NCBI RefSeq assembly: GCF_001693275.1
Contig: NZ_CP016477.1
Location: 496,001-560,000 of the forward strand
Length of the DNA: 64,000 nt
Direction: 5' to 3'
Source of the DNA: Picosynechococcus sp. PCC 7117
Lineage (GTDB): Bacteria > Cyanobacteriota > Cyanobacteriia > Cyanobacteriales > MRBY01
The notes under the pieces are model-generated. The model searched no databases. It saw nothing but the letters and a program-made list of their open reading frames with translations, and was not told the origin of the DNA. Made by a program: the position numbers and the translations under genes. Shown here one piece after another: positions 35,238-44,228 of the stretch; position 1 is the first letter of the stretch; each line of letters starts with the position of its first letter.

Positions 35238-36455
35238 TCAACTTTCAGAGGGTTGCAGTTGTTGGGCGATTTCCACGAGGGGAAAACCATTGGGATAGAC
35301 CCGCTCACTGCGAATCCGTTGGAGTTCCTGGGCGGGCAGGTTGATGTTGTATTCCTTGGCGATCGCCTGGACGATTTGCGCGCGGTCGATGATCCCCGCC
35401 ACAGCCCCCGCCGGAGAAAGCACGGTGATAAAGGGTTCTTCGAGGGTTTCGAGGGCACAGATCACCGTGGCGAGGTTGTCCTGTTCAGTGACGGAAGGAA
35501 TTTTGTCTAGGGGGATGGCGATCGCCATGAGTTCCAACTGATCCCACTGGCTACGCTCAAGGCGATGGAGGCTCTTGGGTCGAATTAAGCCCCGGTAGCG
35601 ACCTTCGGAACTGGCATAGGTGGGGCGAGTGGGATGGGGCGACAGCACAAGGTACTGTTCAGCAAATTCCCGTAGAGACAAATGGGCATTGACCACCCGA
35701 AATTCGCGGCCCATGGCTGTTTCGGCGGTCAGGGTCAAAAGAAGATTTTGGAGATCGCTCAAGCGTTCATAGGCATCGGCATTGCGCAATACAAACCAGC
35801 CAATCAGCGCCAACCATAATCCCCCTAATTCACCAACCAACAATACCGCCAATAGCCCAAAGGCGATCGCCACTGTGCCTAATAATTTTCCACTGGCAGC
35901 GGCATAACGAATTCCCTTGAGGCGATCGCCTGTCCATTGCCAAACGATGGCCTTAAACATTTGCCCTCCATCCAAAGGCAGCCCCGGAATTAGGTTAAAC
36001 AGCGCCAAGACCAAATTTAACCGAGCCAGATCCCGCACCAAAAAAGTACCCGCGCCGCCGAGGGGAGCATATTGCCACAGCACCCAAAACAAACCAAATA
36101 ACGTAAAGCTCACCAATGGCCCGGCGATCGCCACCGCAAAGGCCGCCAAGGGGGTTTGGGACTCGCGGTCGATGGAGGCTACCCCCCCAAAGAGAAAGAG
36201 GGTGATTGATTTGACGCTGATTCCCTGGGACTTGGCCACGAGGCTATGGCCCAATTCGTGGAGTAATACGGAGCCAAACAACAGTAAAGCCATGGCAAAA
36301 CCCAGCCCCACAGCCACTAGGGGAGATTGCACAAACCCCTGTCCGAGGACGTCATTGGCATCCACCGCCGTGATGAGAACTAAAATTACAAACCAAGAGC
36401 GATCTAGATATAACGGAATCCCAAACAGTGATCCCACTTGCCAGTTTTTTTGCAT
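35238..36455 (-). CDS. Site-2 protease-type M50 metalloprotease with CBS domains
   Basis: A 405-residue intramembrane protease. The zinc-binding HELGH lies in a hydrophobic segment (FGSVLLHELGHSLVAKSQGI, about residues 62-80) and the third ligand in NLIPGLPLDGGQMFK (about 155-170). Five or six membrane helices occupy the first 230 residues. The C-terminal 150 residues contain paired CBS-like motifs (for example FITVLSPAGAVAGIIDRAQIVQAI), typically adenine-nucleotide sensors. The order matches the CBS-bearing S2P group that includes chloroplast and cyanobacterial members. Substrates, possibly anti-sigma factors, are unknown. Start MQKNWQVGSLFGIPLYLDRSWF agrees with homologues. Confidence 0.92.
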   Translation of the reverse strand: MQKNWQVGSLFGIPLYLDRSWFVILVLITAVDANDVLGQGFVQSPLVAVGLGFAMALLLFGSVLLHELGHSLVAKSQGISVKSITLFLFGGVASIDRESQTPLAAFAVAIAGPLVSFTLFGLFWVLWQYAPLGGAGTFLVRDLARLNLVLALFNLIPGLPLDGGQMFKAIVWQWTGDRLKGIRYAAASGKLLGTVAIAFGLLAVLLVGELGGLWLALIGWFVLRNADAYERLSDLQNLLLTLTAETAMGREFRVVNAHLSLREFAEQYLVLSPHPTRPTYASSEGRYRGLIRPKSLHRLERSQWDQLELMAIAIPLDKIPSVTEQDNLATVICALETLEEPFITVLSPAGAVAGIIDRAQIVQAIAKEYNINLPAQELQRIRSERVYPNGFPLVEIAQQLQPSES

Positions 36456-36590
36456 AGCACGTACAAGACCAATCGGCGACGATGGTGAGAGTCACTGTGA
36501 TCATAGCAACTTTAGGCGATCGCCTTTTTTCGGGACAAAAGTCTTGTCATTTCCCAAAACATCCCCTAGAATGTAATACTGTTGACAAAA

Positions 36591-36664
36591 CGGGACGTAG
36601 CGCAGCTTGGTAGCGCACCACTTTGGGGTAGTGGGGGTCGTGGGTTCAAATCCCGCCGTTCCGA
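36591..36664 (+). tRNA. trnP: tRNA-Pro (anticodon GGG)
   Basis: A 74-base cloverleaf: acceptor CGGGACG/CGTTCCG (one G-U), D arm GCGC...GCGC, anticodon stem CCACT/AGTGG with loop TTGGGGT giving anticodon GGG, and T arm GTGGG-TTCAAAT-CCCGC. Discriminator A follows and CCA is not encoded. It reads CCC and CCU codons. A terminator lies 33 bases downstream. Confidence 0.96.
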
Positions 36665-36696
36665 TACTAAAAAAATCTAATCATCACCCTCGAAAG

Positions 36697-36723
36697 ACCT
36701 CTGGATGATCCGGAGGTTTTTTT
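36697..36723 (+). terminator. Intrinsic terminator of the tRNA-Pro transcript
   Basis: ACCTCTGGA and TCCGGAGGT form a 9-bp stem (one G-U) with a TGA loop, followed by seven Ts. It also separates the tRNA from the convergent truB. Confidence 0.92.
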
Positions 36724-36768
36724 CGTTTCTGGAAATCGTTTTTGGGAAAAGAAATCACAGGCGATCGC

Positions 36769-37710
36769 CTAGCGACCGATTAAGACTACTCGCCCCGCCA
36801 AAACTCGTTCACTTGGATTGTCTTTACTGGGACGAAACTTACCCACACCGAGACAGTTATGGGCCTGGTTATAGACAGCCAGAGGTTCCCCCAGGGGATC
36901 AGCCAAGGCCACATCCCAACTAATTTTTTGCCCATAACTCCACTGGGTTACTTGGGCTTCATTCAGAACGACGGCTGGCAAATGGGCCAAAGCTTGATCC
37001 GGCGCGAGGCAAGCAAATACTCCCGTTTCCCGCTGGGCGGCAATGTCTTCTAGGCTAATACTCTCCTCTAGGTCAAAACCGCCACTGCGAGTCCGCGTTA
37101 AACCCGCTAAGGTGGCCCCGACCCCCAACCGTTCACCGAGATCCCTGGCGATCGCCCGGATGTAAGTCCCTTCCCCACAGCAAATCTCTAGGGTTAGTTC
37201 CGGGAAATCCCCCGGTTGCCACGCCTTAATTTGTAAATCATAAATTTCTACCTGACGACTAGGCACATCCACCGCAATGCCTTGGCGAGCCAACTCATAT
37301 AAGCGTTTACCATTCCGCTGGATCGCGCTAAAGGCTGGGGGAATTTGGGTGATAGTACCGAAAAAGTCTGGTAAAACCCGTTGAATCTCCGCCAAAGTTA
37401 GGGCGCTACAAGCTTTTTGGGTGATTACTTCCCCTTCTAGGTCATCCGTGGTTGTTTTGACCCCAAAGCGGACAATCCCTTGATAATTTTTTTGTTTTGG
37501 CAAATATTGCAAGAGACGCGTTGCCTTACCCACCGCAACAGGCAAAACCCCCGTGGCCATTGGATCAAGGGTGCCACCATGGCCAATCTTTTTGAGGCCC
37601 AGGAGCCGCCGCAGTTTCCCAACACAATCATGGGAAGTCCAGCCAGCCGATTTTTGCAAGTTAATAAAGCCCCACCCGCTAAAGGCTGATCCTGTCCGTT
37701 GCTGATTCAA
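36769..37710 (-). CDS. truB: tRNA pseudouridine-55 synthase TruB
   Basis: A 313-residue enzyme forming pseudouridine 55 in the T loop of tRNAs. FINLQKSAGWTSHDCVGKLRRLLGLKKIGHGGTLDPMATGVLPVAVGKATRLLQYL holds the catalytic Asp in GTLDPMATGVL (about residue 48); the KNYQGIVRFGVKTTTDD and CCGEGTYIRAIARDLG motifs follow. The C-terminal 60 residues form the PUA-like extension. Length is standard. It is convergent with tRNA-Pro, separated by a terminator, and divergent from the RpaB-like regulator. Confidence 0.96.
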   Translation of the reverse strand: MNQQRTGSAFSGWGFINLQKSAGWTSHDCVGKLRRLLGLKKIGHGGTLDPMATGVLPVAVGKATRLLQYLPKQKNYQGIVRFGVKTTTDDLEGEVITQKACSALTLAEIQRVLPDFFGTITQIPPAFSAIQRNGKRLYELARQGIAVDVPSRQVEIYDLQIKAWQPGDFPELTLEICCGEGTYIRAIARDLGERLGVGATLAGLTRTRSGGFDLEESISLEDIAAQRETGVFACLAPDQALAHLPAVVLNEAQVTQWSYGQKISWDVALADPLGEPLAVYNQAHNCLGVGKFRPSKDNPSERVLAGRVVLIGR

Positions 37711-37868
37711 ATGGCCCCCTTTTTTCCGTCACCAATGACAATGAGCCTTTGTATTTTGCCCTATCTTGGCTTGGCACGACAAAAAGGATCTTGCTATACT
37801 TCTTGTAACGAAATGTAAAGAATCATTTCTAAGAAATCCCACCGTTGCAACAAGGAGTCCCGTCCATC

Positions 37869-38621
37869 GTGGTAGACAACAAGGCAACCATCCTCGTAGT
37901 CGATGACGAAATCGCCGTACGTCGTATCTTACAAACTCGTTTATCCATGATTGGCTACGACATTATCACTGCTGCCGATGGTGATGAAGCCCTCGACATT
38001 TTTTGGCGTGAAGATCCCGATTTAGTCATCCTGGATGTGATGATGCCCAAGCGCGATGGGTATTACGTCTGCCAAGAAATTCGCCGCGAATCTAGTACAC
38101 CGATCATTATGTTGACGGCCCTTGGGGATGTGGCCGACCGGATTACGGGATTGCGCTTTGGGGCCGATGATTATTTGATCAAACCGTTTTCGCCCAAAGA
38201 GTTGGAGGTGCGGATCCAGTGTATTTTGCGGCGCACCCAAAAAACGCTGCCCCCCACGGAAGAAGCGGGCATTTTACGGACGGCTAACTTGGTGATTGAT
38301 ACGAATCGCCGCAAGGTGACCCAAAATAATAAGCCCCTGCGGTTAACCCACATTGAATTTAATTTGCTGGAATTGCTCGTGAACCAAGCGGGACAACCCC
38401 TAAGCCGCACGGATATTTTAACGGCGATCTGGGGTTATGTGCCCCGCCGCCACAGTGATTTGCGGGTGGTGGACGTCCATGTATCACGCCTGCGCTCGAA
38501 GATTGAGCAGGATCCACGCCAGCCAGAATTTATCATTACAGAACGGGGCACAGGCTATCTGTTTCGGAAACTACCGGTGGCGATCGCCGCGAATGTATCT
38601 TCTTCTATGGCGGCATCGTAG
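37869..38621 (+). CDS. OmpR-family response regulator, RpaB/Ycf27 type
   Basis: A 250-residue two-domain regulator. Translation is placed at GTG 37869 (VVDNKATILVVDDE), 11 bases after AAGGAG; a TTG at 37845 would overlap that ribosome-binding site. The receiver keeps the acidic pair (VVDDE), phospho-acceptor Asp (LVILDVMMPKRDGY), Thr (MLTALGDVADRITGL) and Lys (IKPFSPKELE). The winged-helix domain has WGYVPRRHSDLRVVDVHVSRLRSKIEQDP and ends GTGYLFRKL. LGDVADRITGL and the RVVDVHISRLR-like helix resemble RpaB, which binds HLR1 sites in photosynthesis promoters, but the match is not close enough to exclude a paralogue; no symbol is assigned. Confidence 0.82.
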   Translation: MVDNKATILVVDDEIAVRRILQTRLSMIGYDIITAADGDEALDIFWREDPDLVILDVMMPKRDGYYVCQEIRRESSTPIIMLTALGDVADRITGLRFGADDYLIKPFSPKELEVRIQCILRRTQKTLPPTEEAGILRTANLVIDTNRRKVTQNNKPLRLTHIEFNLLELLVNQAGQPLSRTDILTAIWGYVPRRHSDLRVVDVHVSRLRSKIEQDPRQPEFIITERGTGYLFRKLPVAIAANVSSSMAAS

Positions 38622-38644
38622 TGGAGTTAATTTTAAAAAAGCTC

Positions 38645-39033
38645 AGGAGAGTTAGACATAAGCCGGGTTCTGTTCTCTTGCAGCGCAAAAGGGCAGTTAT
38701 CTATCTAGGATGACTGTTACCAGCCACCTCCAGCGGCACTCCAAATTATGGGATCGGAAAAAGACCAACCATCATCCCGCCGTCCTTGCTCCCAACCGGG
38801 GTTTACCGAGCCAGCACCTCACGATACTGCTGGTGCGCTCTTACCGCACCTTTGCACCCTTACCAGATAGCTTAGGCGAACCTAATGCTAATCTTCGGCG
38901 GTATGTTTCTGTGGCACTATCCTCACGCTCACGCGCACTGGGCGTTACCCAGCAAGTTTGGTCTTTGGGGAGCCCGGACTTTCCTCAGAGCTGATCTCAA
39001 GGTCAACCCTGCAACTGCCGCGCTAACTCTCCT
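38645..39033 (-). ncRNA. rnpB: RNase P RNA
   Basis: Catalytic RNA that matures tRNA 5' ends. In the minus direction the ends AGGAGAGTTAG and CTAACTCTCCT pair to form helix P1. The universally conserved GAGGAAAGTCCGGGCT (complement of 38971-38986) marks the 5' part and ACAGAACCCGGCTTA (complement of 38659-38673) the 3' part. Total about 389 nt, in the range of cyanobacterial type A RNAs. A T-run follows P1 (GAGCTTTTTTAAAA), acting as terminator. It converges on the response-regulator gene; the hisIE stop lies upstream of its 5' end. Confidence 0.96.
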
Positions 39034-39054
39034 ACTGGTCAGTGTAGCGGTATT

Positions 39055-39690
39055 TTATTTCCGGCGTCTATCTTGGAGCTTTTTATAAACATCCCGCAGT
39101 TCTACGCCATGGTGGGCGATCGCCACGAGGGAGTGATAAAACAGATCGGCCACTTCCCCGGCGATGTCGTCTTTGTCGTCGTCTTTACAGGCCATCACCA
39201 CTTCGGCGGCTTCTTCACCAATTTTTTTGAGGATTTTATTATCCCCTGCTTCAAAGAGGCTGTTGGTATAGGAACCCGCTTGGGGATTGTCCCGGCGATC
39301 GCGAATGACGTTAAAAACTTCCGAGAGGGTATCCGCTGGGGGGGCAGATTTACTGTGATCTAGTTGGTGGAAACAGCTCCGTTCCCCCGTGTGGCAAGCA
39401 ATATCACCAATCTGCTCAATGGACATTAAAATCGCATCACTATCGCAATCGTAGCGGAGGGATTGTACCTTTTGAATGTGTCCGGAGGTGGCCCCTTTGT
39501 GCCATAGCTCTTGGCGGGAACGACTCCAATACCAAGCTTCTCCCGTGTCCATGGTTTTTTCTAGGGATGCTTGGTTCATCCAGGCCAACATCAGCACGGT
39601 GCCATCAAGATAATCTTGGGCGATCGCCGGCACCAATCCCTGCTCATTGAAACGCACCTGATCCAGTGGGATAGCACCACGTAAACTCAT
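39055..39690 (-). CDS. hisIE: Bifunctional phosphoribosyl-AMP cyclohydrolase / phosphoribosyl-ATP pyrophosphatase
   Basis: A 211-residue fusion carrying steps 2 and 3 of histidine synthesis. Start at ATG 39690 ([26 protein letters not shown]) matches homologues; an upstream ATG adds 26 hydrophobic residues that cross the terminator hairpin of the preceding transcript. HisI part: [36 protein letters not shown] and the zinc site DCDSDAIL...[10 protein letters not shown]. HisE part: [41 protein letters not shown] with its acidic metal site. The stop lies 21 bases before the rnpB 5' end, so the two could share a primary transcript. Confidence 0.95.
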   Translation of the reverse strand: MSLRGAIPLDQVRFNEQGLVPAIAQDYLDGTVLMLAWMNQASLEKTMDTGEAWYWSRSRQELWHKGATSGHIQKVQSLRYDCDSDAILMSIEQIGDIACHTGERSCFHQLDHSKSAPPADTLSEVFNVIRDRRDNPQAGSYTNSLFEAGDNKILKKIGEEAAEVVMACKDDDKDDIAGEVADLFYHSLVAIAHHGVELRDVYKKLQDRRRK

Positions 39691-39747
39691 TTTGACGATC
39701 TCCAAATCTTTAAAAAAATAACGACTAATTGGGGCAATGAATGACAA

Positions 39748-39776
39748 TAAAAAAGAAAGCCCAATCATTGAGCTTT
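39748..39776 (-). terminator. Intrinsic terminator of a minus-strand transcript, likely rplU-rpmA
   Basis: In the minus direction AAAGCTC-AATGATT-GGGCTTT (7 bp, one G-U) is followed by C and TTTTTT. The nearest upstream minus-strand gene is rpmA, 400 bases away, so the transcript would have a long noncoding 3' part unless another promoter lies between. Confidence 0.8.
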
Positions 39777-40178
39777 CCCAGTTTGACGCTCCAACGGCTA
39801 GAAGCGTGTTGGATTCTTAATTCGTCGAGATACCTTACAGTTTCCAGGAGTTCACTTCCTTTCCACCCCAGAGGGTATTCTCTCCAAAAGCGTTGATTAT
39901 ACTGTTTGGGTGCGCCCCACCCTACAGTTTAAAAATTAAATTGTTTCAGTTTTACTGGGACTTCCGTTAGGAAGCAAACGTTTTTATAGAGGTTTTTCGC
40001 TCCTCTTTAACTTTCAAAGTATCACAAACTTATCGGTTTGTTAACTGAAAGCTAACGGCGGCTCAAGACGCCCACGCTACATTTCACGGATGAATCACGA
40101 GGTTTTTGCTTGCTGTCCTATAAACGGTGGGGTTTGGGTTTTGTTCCCCAATTCCTCAGAAACCTTTGCTAAAAAAAC
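39777..40178 (-). other. Noncoding segment, possible IS605-type right-end / omega-RNA relic
   Basis: No reading frame fits this 400-base stretch after rpmA. In the minus direction it ends AAGAATCC...GGAGCGTCAA (complement of 39783-39818), enclosing a short hairpin (CCAAC/GTTGG). I remember this arrangement from the right ends of cyanobacterial IS200/IS605-family TnpB elements, where it is the 3' scaffold of the guide RNA. Upstream are further paired-looking segments, but no TnpB coding remnant was found by eye. An unrelated structured 3' untranslated RNA is the alternative. Confidence 0.3.
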
Positions 40179-40445
40179 TTAGGCAGAAGCATCTGTGGGG
40201 TAAACACTGACCTTACGGCGGCCACGCTTGTAGTGCTCGAACTTAACGATGCCATCGACAAGGGCAAACAGGGTGTCATCGCCACCACGACCAACATTAT
40301 TGCCGGGGTGAACTTTGGTGCCCCGTTGACGGACGAGGATGCTGCCAGTGGTCACGGTTTGGCCACCATAGCGTTTTACACCGAGTCTTTGGGCGCGGGA
40401 GTCGCGGCCGTTTCTCGTACTACCAGTACCTTTCTTATGTGCCAT
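40179..40445 (-). CDS. rpmA: 50S ribosomal protein bL27
   Basis: An 88-residue bL27. The N-terminus [29 protein letters not shown] is diagnostic: it reaches the peptidyl-transferase centre and needs no processing here (no extra leader residues as in Firmicutes). [28 protein letters not shown] follows. It is the second gene of the rplU-rpmA operon, 71 bases after rplU, in the usual bacterial order. Confidence 0.98.
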   Translation of the reverse strand: MAHKKGTGSTRNGRDSRAQRLGVKRYGGQTVTTGSILVRQRGTKVHPGNNVGRGGDDTLFALVDGIVKFEHYKRGRRKVSVYPTDASA

Positions 40446-40516
40446 TGGGATTCTCCAGTTGCTAGAAATCTAGGGATTTATTGTAACAGTGAACTATTGC
40501 TGACTGTTGAGGGGAT

Positions 40517-40864
40517 TTAGGCGTCTGCTTTGGCCGCAACAACATTGCCACCAACTTTGATGCTATCGATCATGAAGCGGGTGAAATATTGACGGTGACC
40601 GCGCTTTTTACGGGTTTTCTTCTTGGGCAGCATTTTGTAAACCAGCACCTTCTTAGCCCGACGCTGATCAACAACAGTCCCTTCAACGGTTGCGCCATCG
40701 ATGTAGGGTTGACCGACGGTGACGCCATTGTCATCGCTGATCAAAAGCACTTTATCAATGGTGTGGTTGCCATCGATGTCCACATCGAGTCTTTCGATAT
40801 CGTAGAAACGACCGGGCTCAACACGAACCTGCTTACCGCCGGTTTCAATAATTGCGTAGCTCAT
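40517..40864 (-). CDS. rplU: 50S ribosomal protein bL21
   Basis: A 115-residue bL21. The start at ATG 40864 gives MSYAIIETGGKQVRVEPGRFYDIERL, the canonical opening; an in-frame ATG 42 bases earlier adds unconserved residues. The C-terminal KMLPKKKTRKKRGHRQYFTRFMIDSI is typical of rRNA-binding bL21. It is first in the operon with rpmA. The 277-base upstream gap to the divergent LptD-like gene probably holds both promoters. Confidence 0.97.
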   Translation of the reverse strand: MSYAIIETGGKQVRVEPGRFYDIERLDVDIDGNHTIDKVLLISDDNGVTVGQPYIDGATVEGTVVDQRRAKKVLVYKMLPKKKTRKKRGHRQYFTRFMIDSIKVGGNVVAAKADA

Positions 40865-41141
40865 AAAAATAGTAATTTTTCTATAGGGTTGCCGTACAGG
40901 TAGCAATCGCGCTTAAGTCTGTTTGCTTCACAAAGTTAAGGCTGGCGATCGCATTTTTACTGTGTCACCTGATCCGAGCAGGATATAAAGACACAATCAT
41001 CTAATATAGATTTAATTTGTGGGTTTCGTCAAATCCCGGCACATTACAAAATAACTTCCCAAAAAAATAAAATTACGTGTGGTGCTGAATTTAGGGATTA
41101 GGATAGATTTTGTGTAATTTCCTTTGCAGGTGAGTACTGTT

Positions 41142-43280
41142 ATGTCTGCGATCGCCGTCCTTTGTACATTGAATTGTGCTGTGATGCCTGTGGTGGCAGA
41201 GCCGTTGATGCAGACGGGCCAAGGCTCACCGATGGCGCAATTACCGGGGGGAGTAGAGGCCCAGGAAATTGAGCTGGAAGGGGAAATGAACTATGGCGAA
41301 ATTCAAATTCAAGATCGTACGGGTCAGCAGCAACAATTTTCCTTAGAAGCAAATCCAACCGAGGAGGCGATAGATCCCGAAGCAATCCCGACTCCGCCAG
41401 CGGTGCTCGAAGTGATCAGCGATCGCCAGGAATATAACGAGCAAACCCAGGTGGTGACAGCCATGGGAAATGTGGTCGTCCGCTTTCAAGAAGCCGTTCT
41501 CAGCGCCGACCAACTCCAGATCAATCTCAACAGCAAATTGGCGATCGCCAGGGGAGATGTCGCCCTACGTCGGGGGCAACAGATTTTACGGGGTGAACAA
41601 TTTACCTATTTCTTTGTACAAAATCGCGGCCAGATCCAACAGGCAGAAGGGGAAATTTCCCAAACGACCTTAAACCAAGACTTGGGAGTGCGACCCACGC
41701 GTTTTGGGGTCAGTAGCAATCCAGCTGTGCTTTTAAACGAACGGCTTTTGCTCAATCAACCAGCCACAGAGGTCATGGGCGAAGAAGGGATTAGTTTTGT
41801 CCTGGGCAGTGGGCGCGATATTGGCACCCGTGACATTGATACCCAAACGAACGTCATTAATCGGGTGCGTTTCCAAGCTGAATCGGTGGAATTTGTCGGC
41901 GATCGCTGGGAAGCTAAAAATATCAGCATCACCAATGATCCCTTTTCGCCACCGGAATTGCAGTTGGTGGCAGACACGGCCACTTACCAAAAAGTAGACG
42001 AATTTAACGACGAGCTCGTTACCACCAAGACCCGCCTCGTCATTGACAACAACGTTTCTTTACCTGTATTTCCGCGGACCTTTCGCTTTGGCGAATCCGA
42101 GGGGATTTTTAGCCAGGTGTCCTTTGGATTTGATGATGAGGAAAAAGGCGGTTTATTTCTGCAGCGGCGGTTTTCTCTCTATCGCAGTGCCCAGGGTCGC
42201 TGGACAGTGACCCCCCAATACCTCCTCCAGAAGGCTTGGTTCCCGGATACGATCCTCGCAGAAACCAACGATGATGATGCAGGGGAAATCTTGGCCCCTG
42301 GGGTGTTTGCGGTGACCAGTGAGTTTGACTATCGGTTTAATCCACGGGTGTCATTTGCGGCACGGGGTTCTTTAGAGAATCTCAAGCTGGATAATTTTGA
42401 AGATAAACTCGAGTTGAATTTTCGCCTAGAACAACAGCTTGGCAATTTAGATAATCCCTTTCGTCTTAGTCAGGAATTTAACTACCGCGATCGCCTTTTT
42501 AATGGTTCCCTCGGCTTCCAGCGAGTACAGCGGAGTTTTGGAATTGTGCTGCGATCGCCGCGCTATATTTTGGGAAATTCCGGCTTTGAGGTGGATTTTC
42601 AGGCCAGCGTGCAGAATATCGAAGCCGATACCGACCGCCCAGACTTATTGGAACCTGGGGTCAGCGAAGACCAAGTGAACCTCACCCGTTACCAAGGCTC
42701 CTTTAACCTCGACCATCGTTTTCCTCTCTGGAGCGGTGAACCGTTGCCGCCGACTCGCTTTGAAGGCTTACGGTACAGTCCGAGGCCCATTGTTCCCTAT
42801 GTTTCTCTGGTGACGGGGTTACAGGGGGTAGCGGGGGTTTACAGCAATGGCGATCGCCAAAATTCCCTCCGGGGGAAAATTGGTATCGAAGGACAATTTG
42901 GTCGCTTTGCCGGGAACAGTTTCGACTATACGGGTTTTAACCTCAGCTACACCAATAGCGTCCTCAGTGATGAACTATCGCCGTTTCTCTTTGACCGGGC
43001 CGTTGATCAACGTACCCTCGAATTCGGCCTGACCCAACAACTCTATGGCCCCTTTCGGGTGGGTTTCCAGACGGCGATCAACCTCGACAGCGAAGAAGCG
43101 ATTAGCACCGATTATTTCCTTGAATATAGTCGGCGAACCCACGGTGTGCTATTGCGCTACAATCCCGTCCTTGAAATTGGTTCGGTGAATATCACGATCA
43201 ATAGTTTTAATTGGAACGGCTCCACAGATCCGTTTACCAACGAAGAAATTCGGCCCGTCAGCGATGGGGTCACACCTTAA
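41142..43280 (+). CDS. Cyanobacterial LptD-like outer-membrane protein (DUF3769)
   Basis: A 712-residue protein. The start is taken at ATG 41142 with AGG about 12 bases upstream; TTG 41124 and GTG 41130 are also in frame. A signal peptide (LCTLNCAVMPVVA) precedes an acidic linker, an OstA/LptA-like beta-jellyroll (YNEQTQVVTAMGNVVVRFQEAVLSADQLQINLNSKLAIARGDV, near 100-150) and a C-terminal beta-barrel of about 400 residues with alternating strands. This is the organisation of cyanobacterial LptD, which inserts lipopolysaccharide into the outer membrane. It is shorter and more diverged than the enterobacterial protein. No other lpt gene lies in the window. Confidence 0.82.
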   Translation: MSAIAVLCTLNCAVMPVVAEPLMQTGQGSPMAQLPGGVEAQEIELEGEMNYGEIQIQDRTGQQQQFSLEANPTEEAIDPEAIPTPPAVLEVISDRQEYNEQTQVVTAMGNVVVRFQEAVLSADQLQINLNSKLAIARGDVALRRGQQILRGEQFTYFFVQNRGQIQQAEGEISQTTLNQDLGVRPTRFGVSSNPAVLLNERLLLNQPATEVMGEEGISFVLGSGRDIGTRDIDTQTNVINRVRFQAESVEFVGDRWEAKNISITNDPFSPPELQLVADTATYQKVDEFNDELVTTKTRLVIDNNVSLPVFPRTFRFGESEGIFSQVSFGFDDEEKGGLFLQRRFSLYRSAQGRWTVTPQYLLQKAWFPDTILAETNDDDAGEILAPGVFAVTSEFDYRFNPRVSFAARGSLENLKLDNFEDKLELNFRLEQQLGNLDNPFRLSQEFNYRDRLFNGSLGFQRVQRSFGIVLRSPRYILGNSGFEVDFQASVQNIEADTDRPDLLEPGVSEDQVNLTRYQGSFNLDHRFPLWSGEPLPPTRFEGLRYSPRPIVPYVSLVTGLQGVAGVYSNGDRQNSLRGKIGIEGQFGRFAGNSFDYTGFNLSYTNSVLSDELSPFLFDRAVDQRTLEFGLTQQLYGPFRVGFQTAINLDSEEAISTDYFLEYSRRTHGVLLRYNPVLEIGSVNITINSFNWNGSTDPFTNEEIRPVSDGVTP

Positions 43281-43295
43281 CGAAATTCACAGAGC

Positions 43296-44129
43296 TTAGA
43301 TCTGCCAATCCTCCTGGGCGAGGGTCTGGATGCGGTGCAGGTCATTCATGATGTACTGCAAAGGCGTGATGGTGATATAGCCAGCGGCGATCGCCTGGAC
43401 ATCGGTCGGAAAATCTAGGGGAATATTCGGCTCATCCGGTTGGGGTAATTCTTCGATCACTTCCCCAGAGAGCCAATAATAGGTTTTGCCGCGCGGATCT
43501 TGACGCTTCTGAAATTGTTCAATGTAACGGCGTAACCCCTGGCGCGTAATTTTCACCCCCGCAAGCTTTTCTTTTTCTAGGTTGGGCACATTGATATTCA
43601 ACAAAACGGGCGTATCCTGGTTGGCGATCGCCCAGTGGGGACGTTTTTCCATCAGTTGACAGAGGAGCTTGGCTGCGAAATCAGCGGCAGGTTGAAAATT
43701 GTGGCTGGTATAGTCCGCCAGGCTTAGGGCAATGCTGTGAATACCTTCTAATAACCCTTCCATCGCGGCTGAAACCGTTCCCGAATAAAGCACATCAGTC
43801 CCCAGATTAGAGCCGTGGTTAATGCCAGAGAGGACAAAATCAGGGCGTTCCTTGAGGACGGCACTGAGGGCAAATTTGACACAGTCCGATGGTGTACCAG
43901 AGCAGCTCCAAGCAATGACACGGGGATCAAAAATCCCTTCGACAATTTCAGTGCGGATCGGGCGGTGGAGCGTTAAACCGTGCCCCGTGGCAGAACGTTC
44001 CCGGTCAGGACAAACGACGGTGACCTGGTGACCTGCTTCGGCGAGGGTATTGGCGAGGGTACGGATCCCCAGGGCGGAGATGCCATCATCATTACTGATT
44101 AATAAATTCAGCGGCGTAGCAGGTGTCAT
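43296..44129 (-). CDS. surE: 5'/3'-nucleotidase SurE
   Basis: A 277-residue metal-dependent nucleoside monophosphate phosphatase. The N-terminal [46 protein letters not shown] carries the metal-binding DD pair; [13 protein letters not shown] and [27 protein letters not shown] complete the active site. Slightly longer than E. coli SurE (253). It is convergent with the LptD-like gene (15 bases between stops) and divergent from pheS. Confidence 0.96.
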   Translation of the reverse strand: MTPATPLNLLISNDDGISALGIRTLANTLAEAGHQVTVVCPDRERSATGHGLTLHRPIRTEIVEGIFDPRVIAWSCSGTPSDCVKFALSAVLKERPDFVLSGINHGSNLGTDVLYSGTVSAAMEGLLEGIHSIALSLADYTSHNFQPAADFAAKLLCQLMEKRPHWAIANQDTPVLLNINVPNLEKEKLAGVKITRQGLRRYIEQFQKRQDPRGKTYYWLSGEVIEELPQPDEPNIPLDFPTDVQAIAAGYITITPLQYIMNDLHRIQTLAQEDWQI

Positions 44130-44228
44130 GGGTTCCTGGTGAAAAATTGACGTTTTTTTATGATCAAGGACGGTTTAAACTGTTAGGGTCTTCACCATCG
44201 AAACAAGTTTAGTCGCACTCTTTTTGGC

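Noticed and set aside
36591-36664. tRNA-Pro as an integration (att) site
   Set aside because: No integrase gene or direct repeat of the tRNA 3' end was seen nearby.
38710-38994. Plus-strand frame of 94 codons
   Set aside because: Antisense to RNase P RNA; conservation there is due to the RNA.
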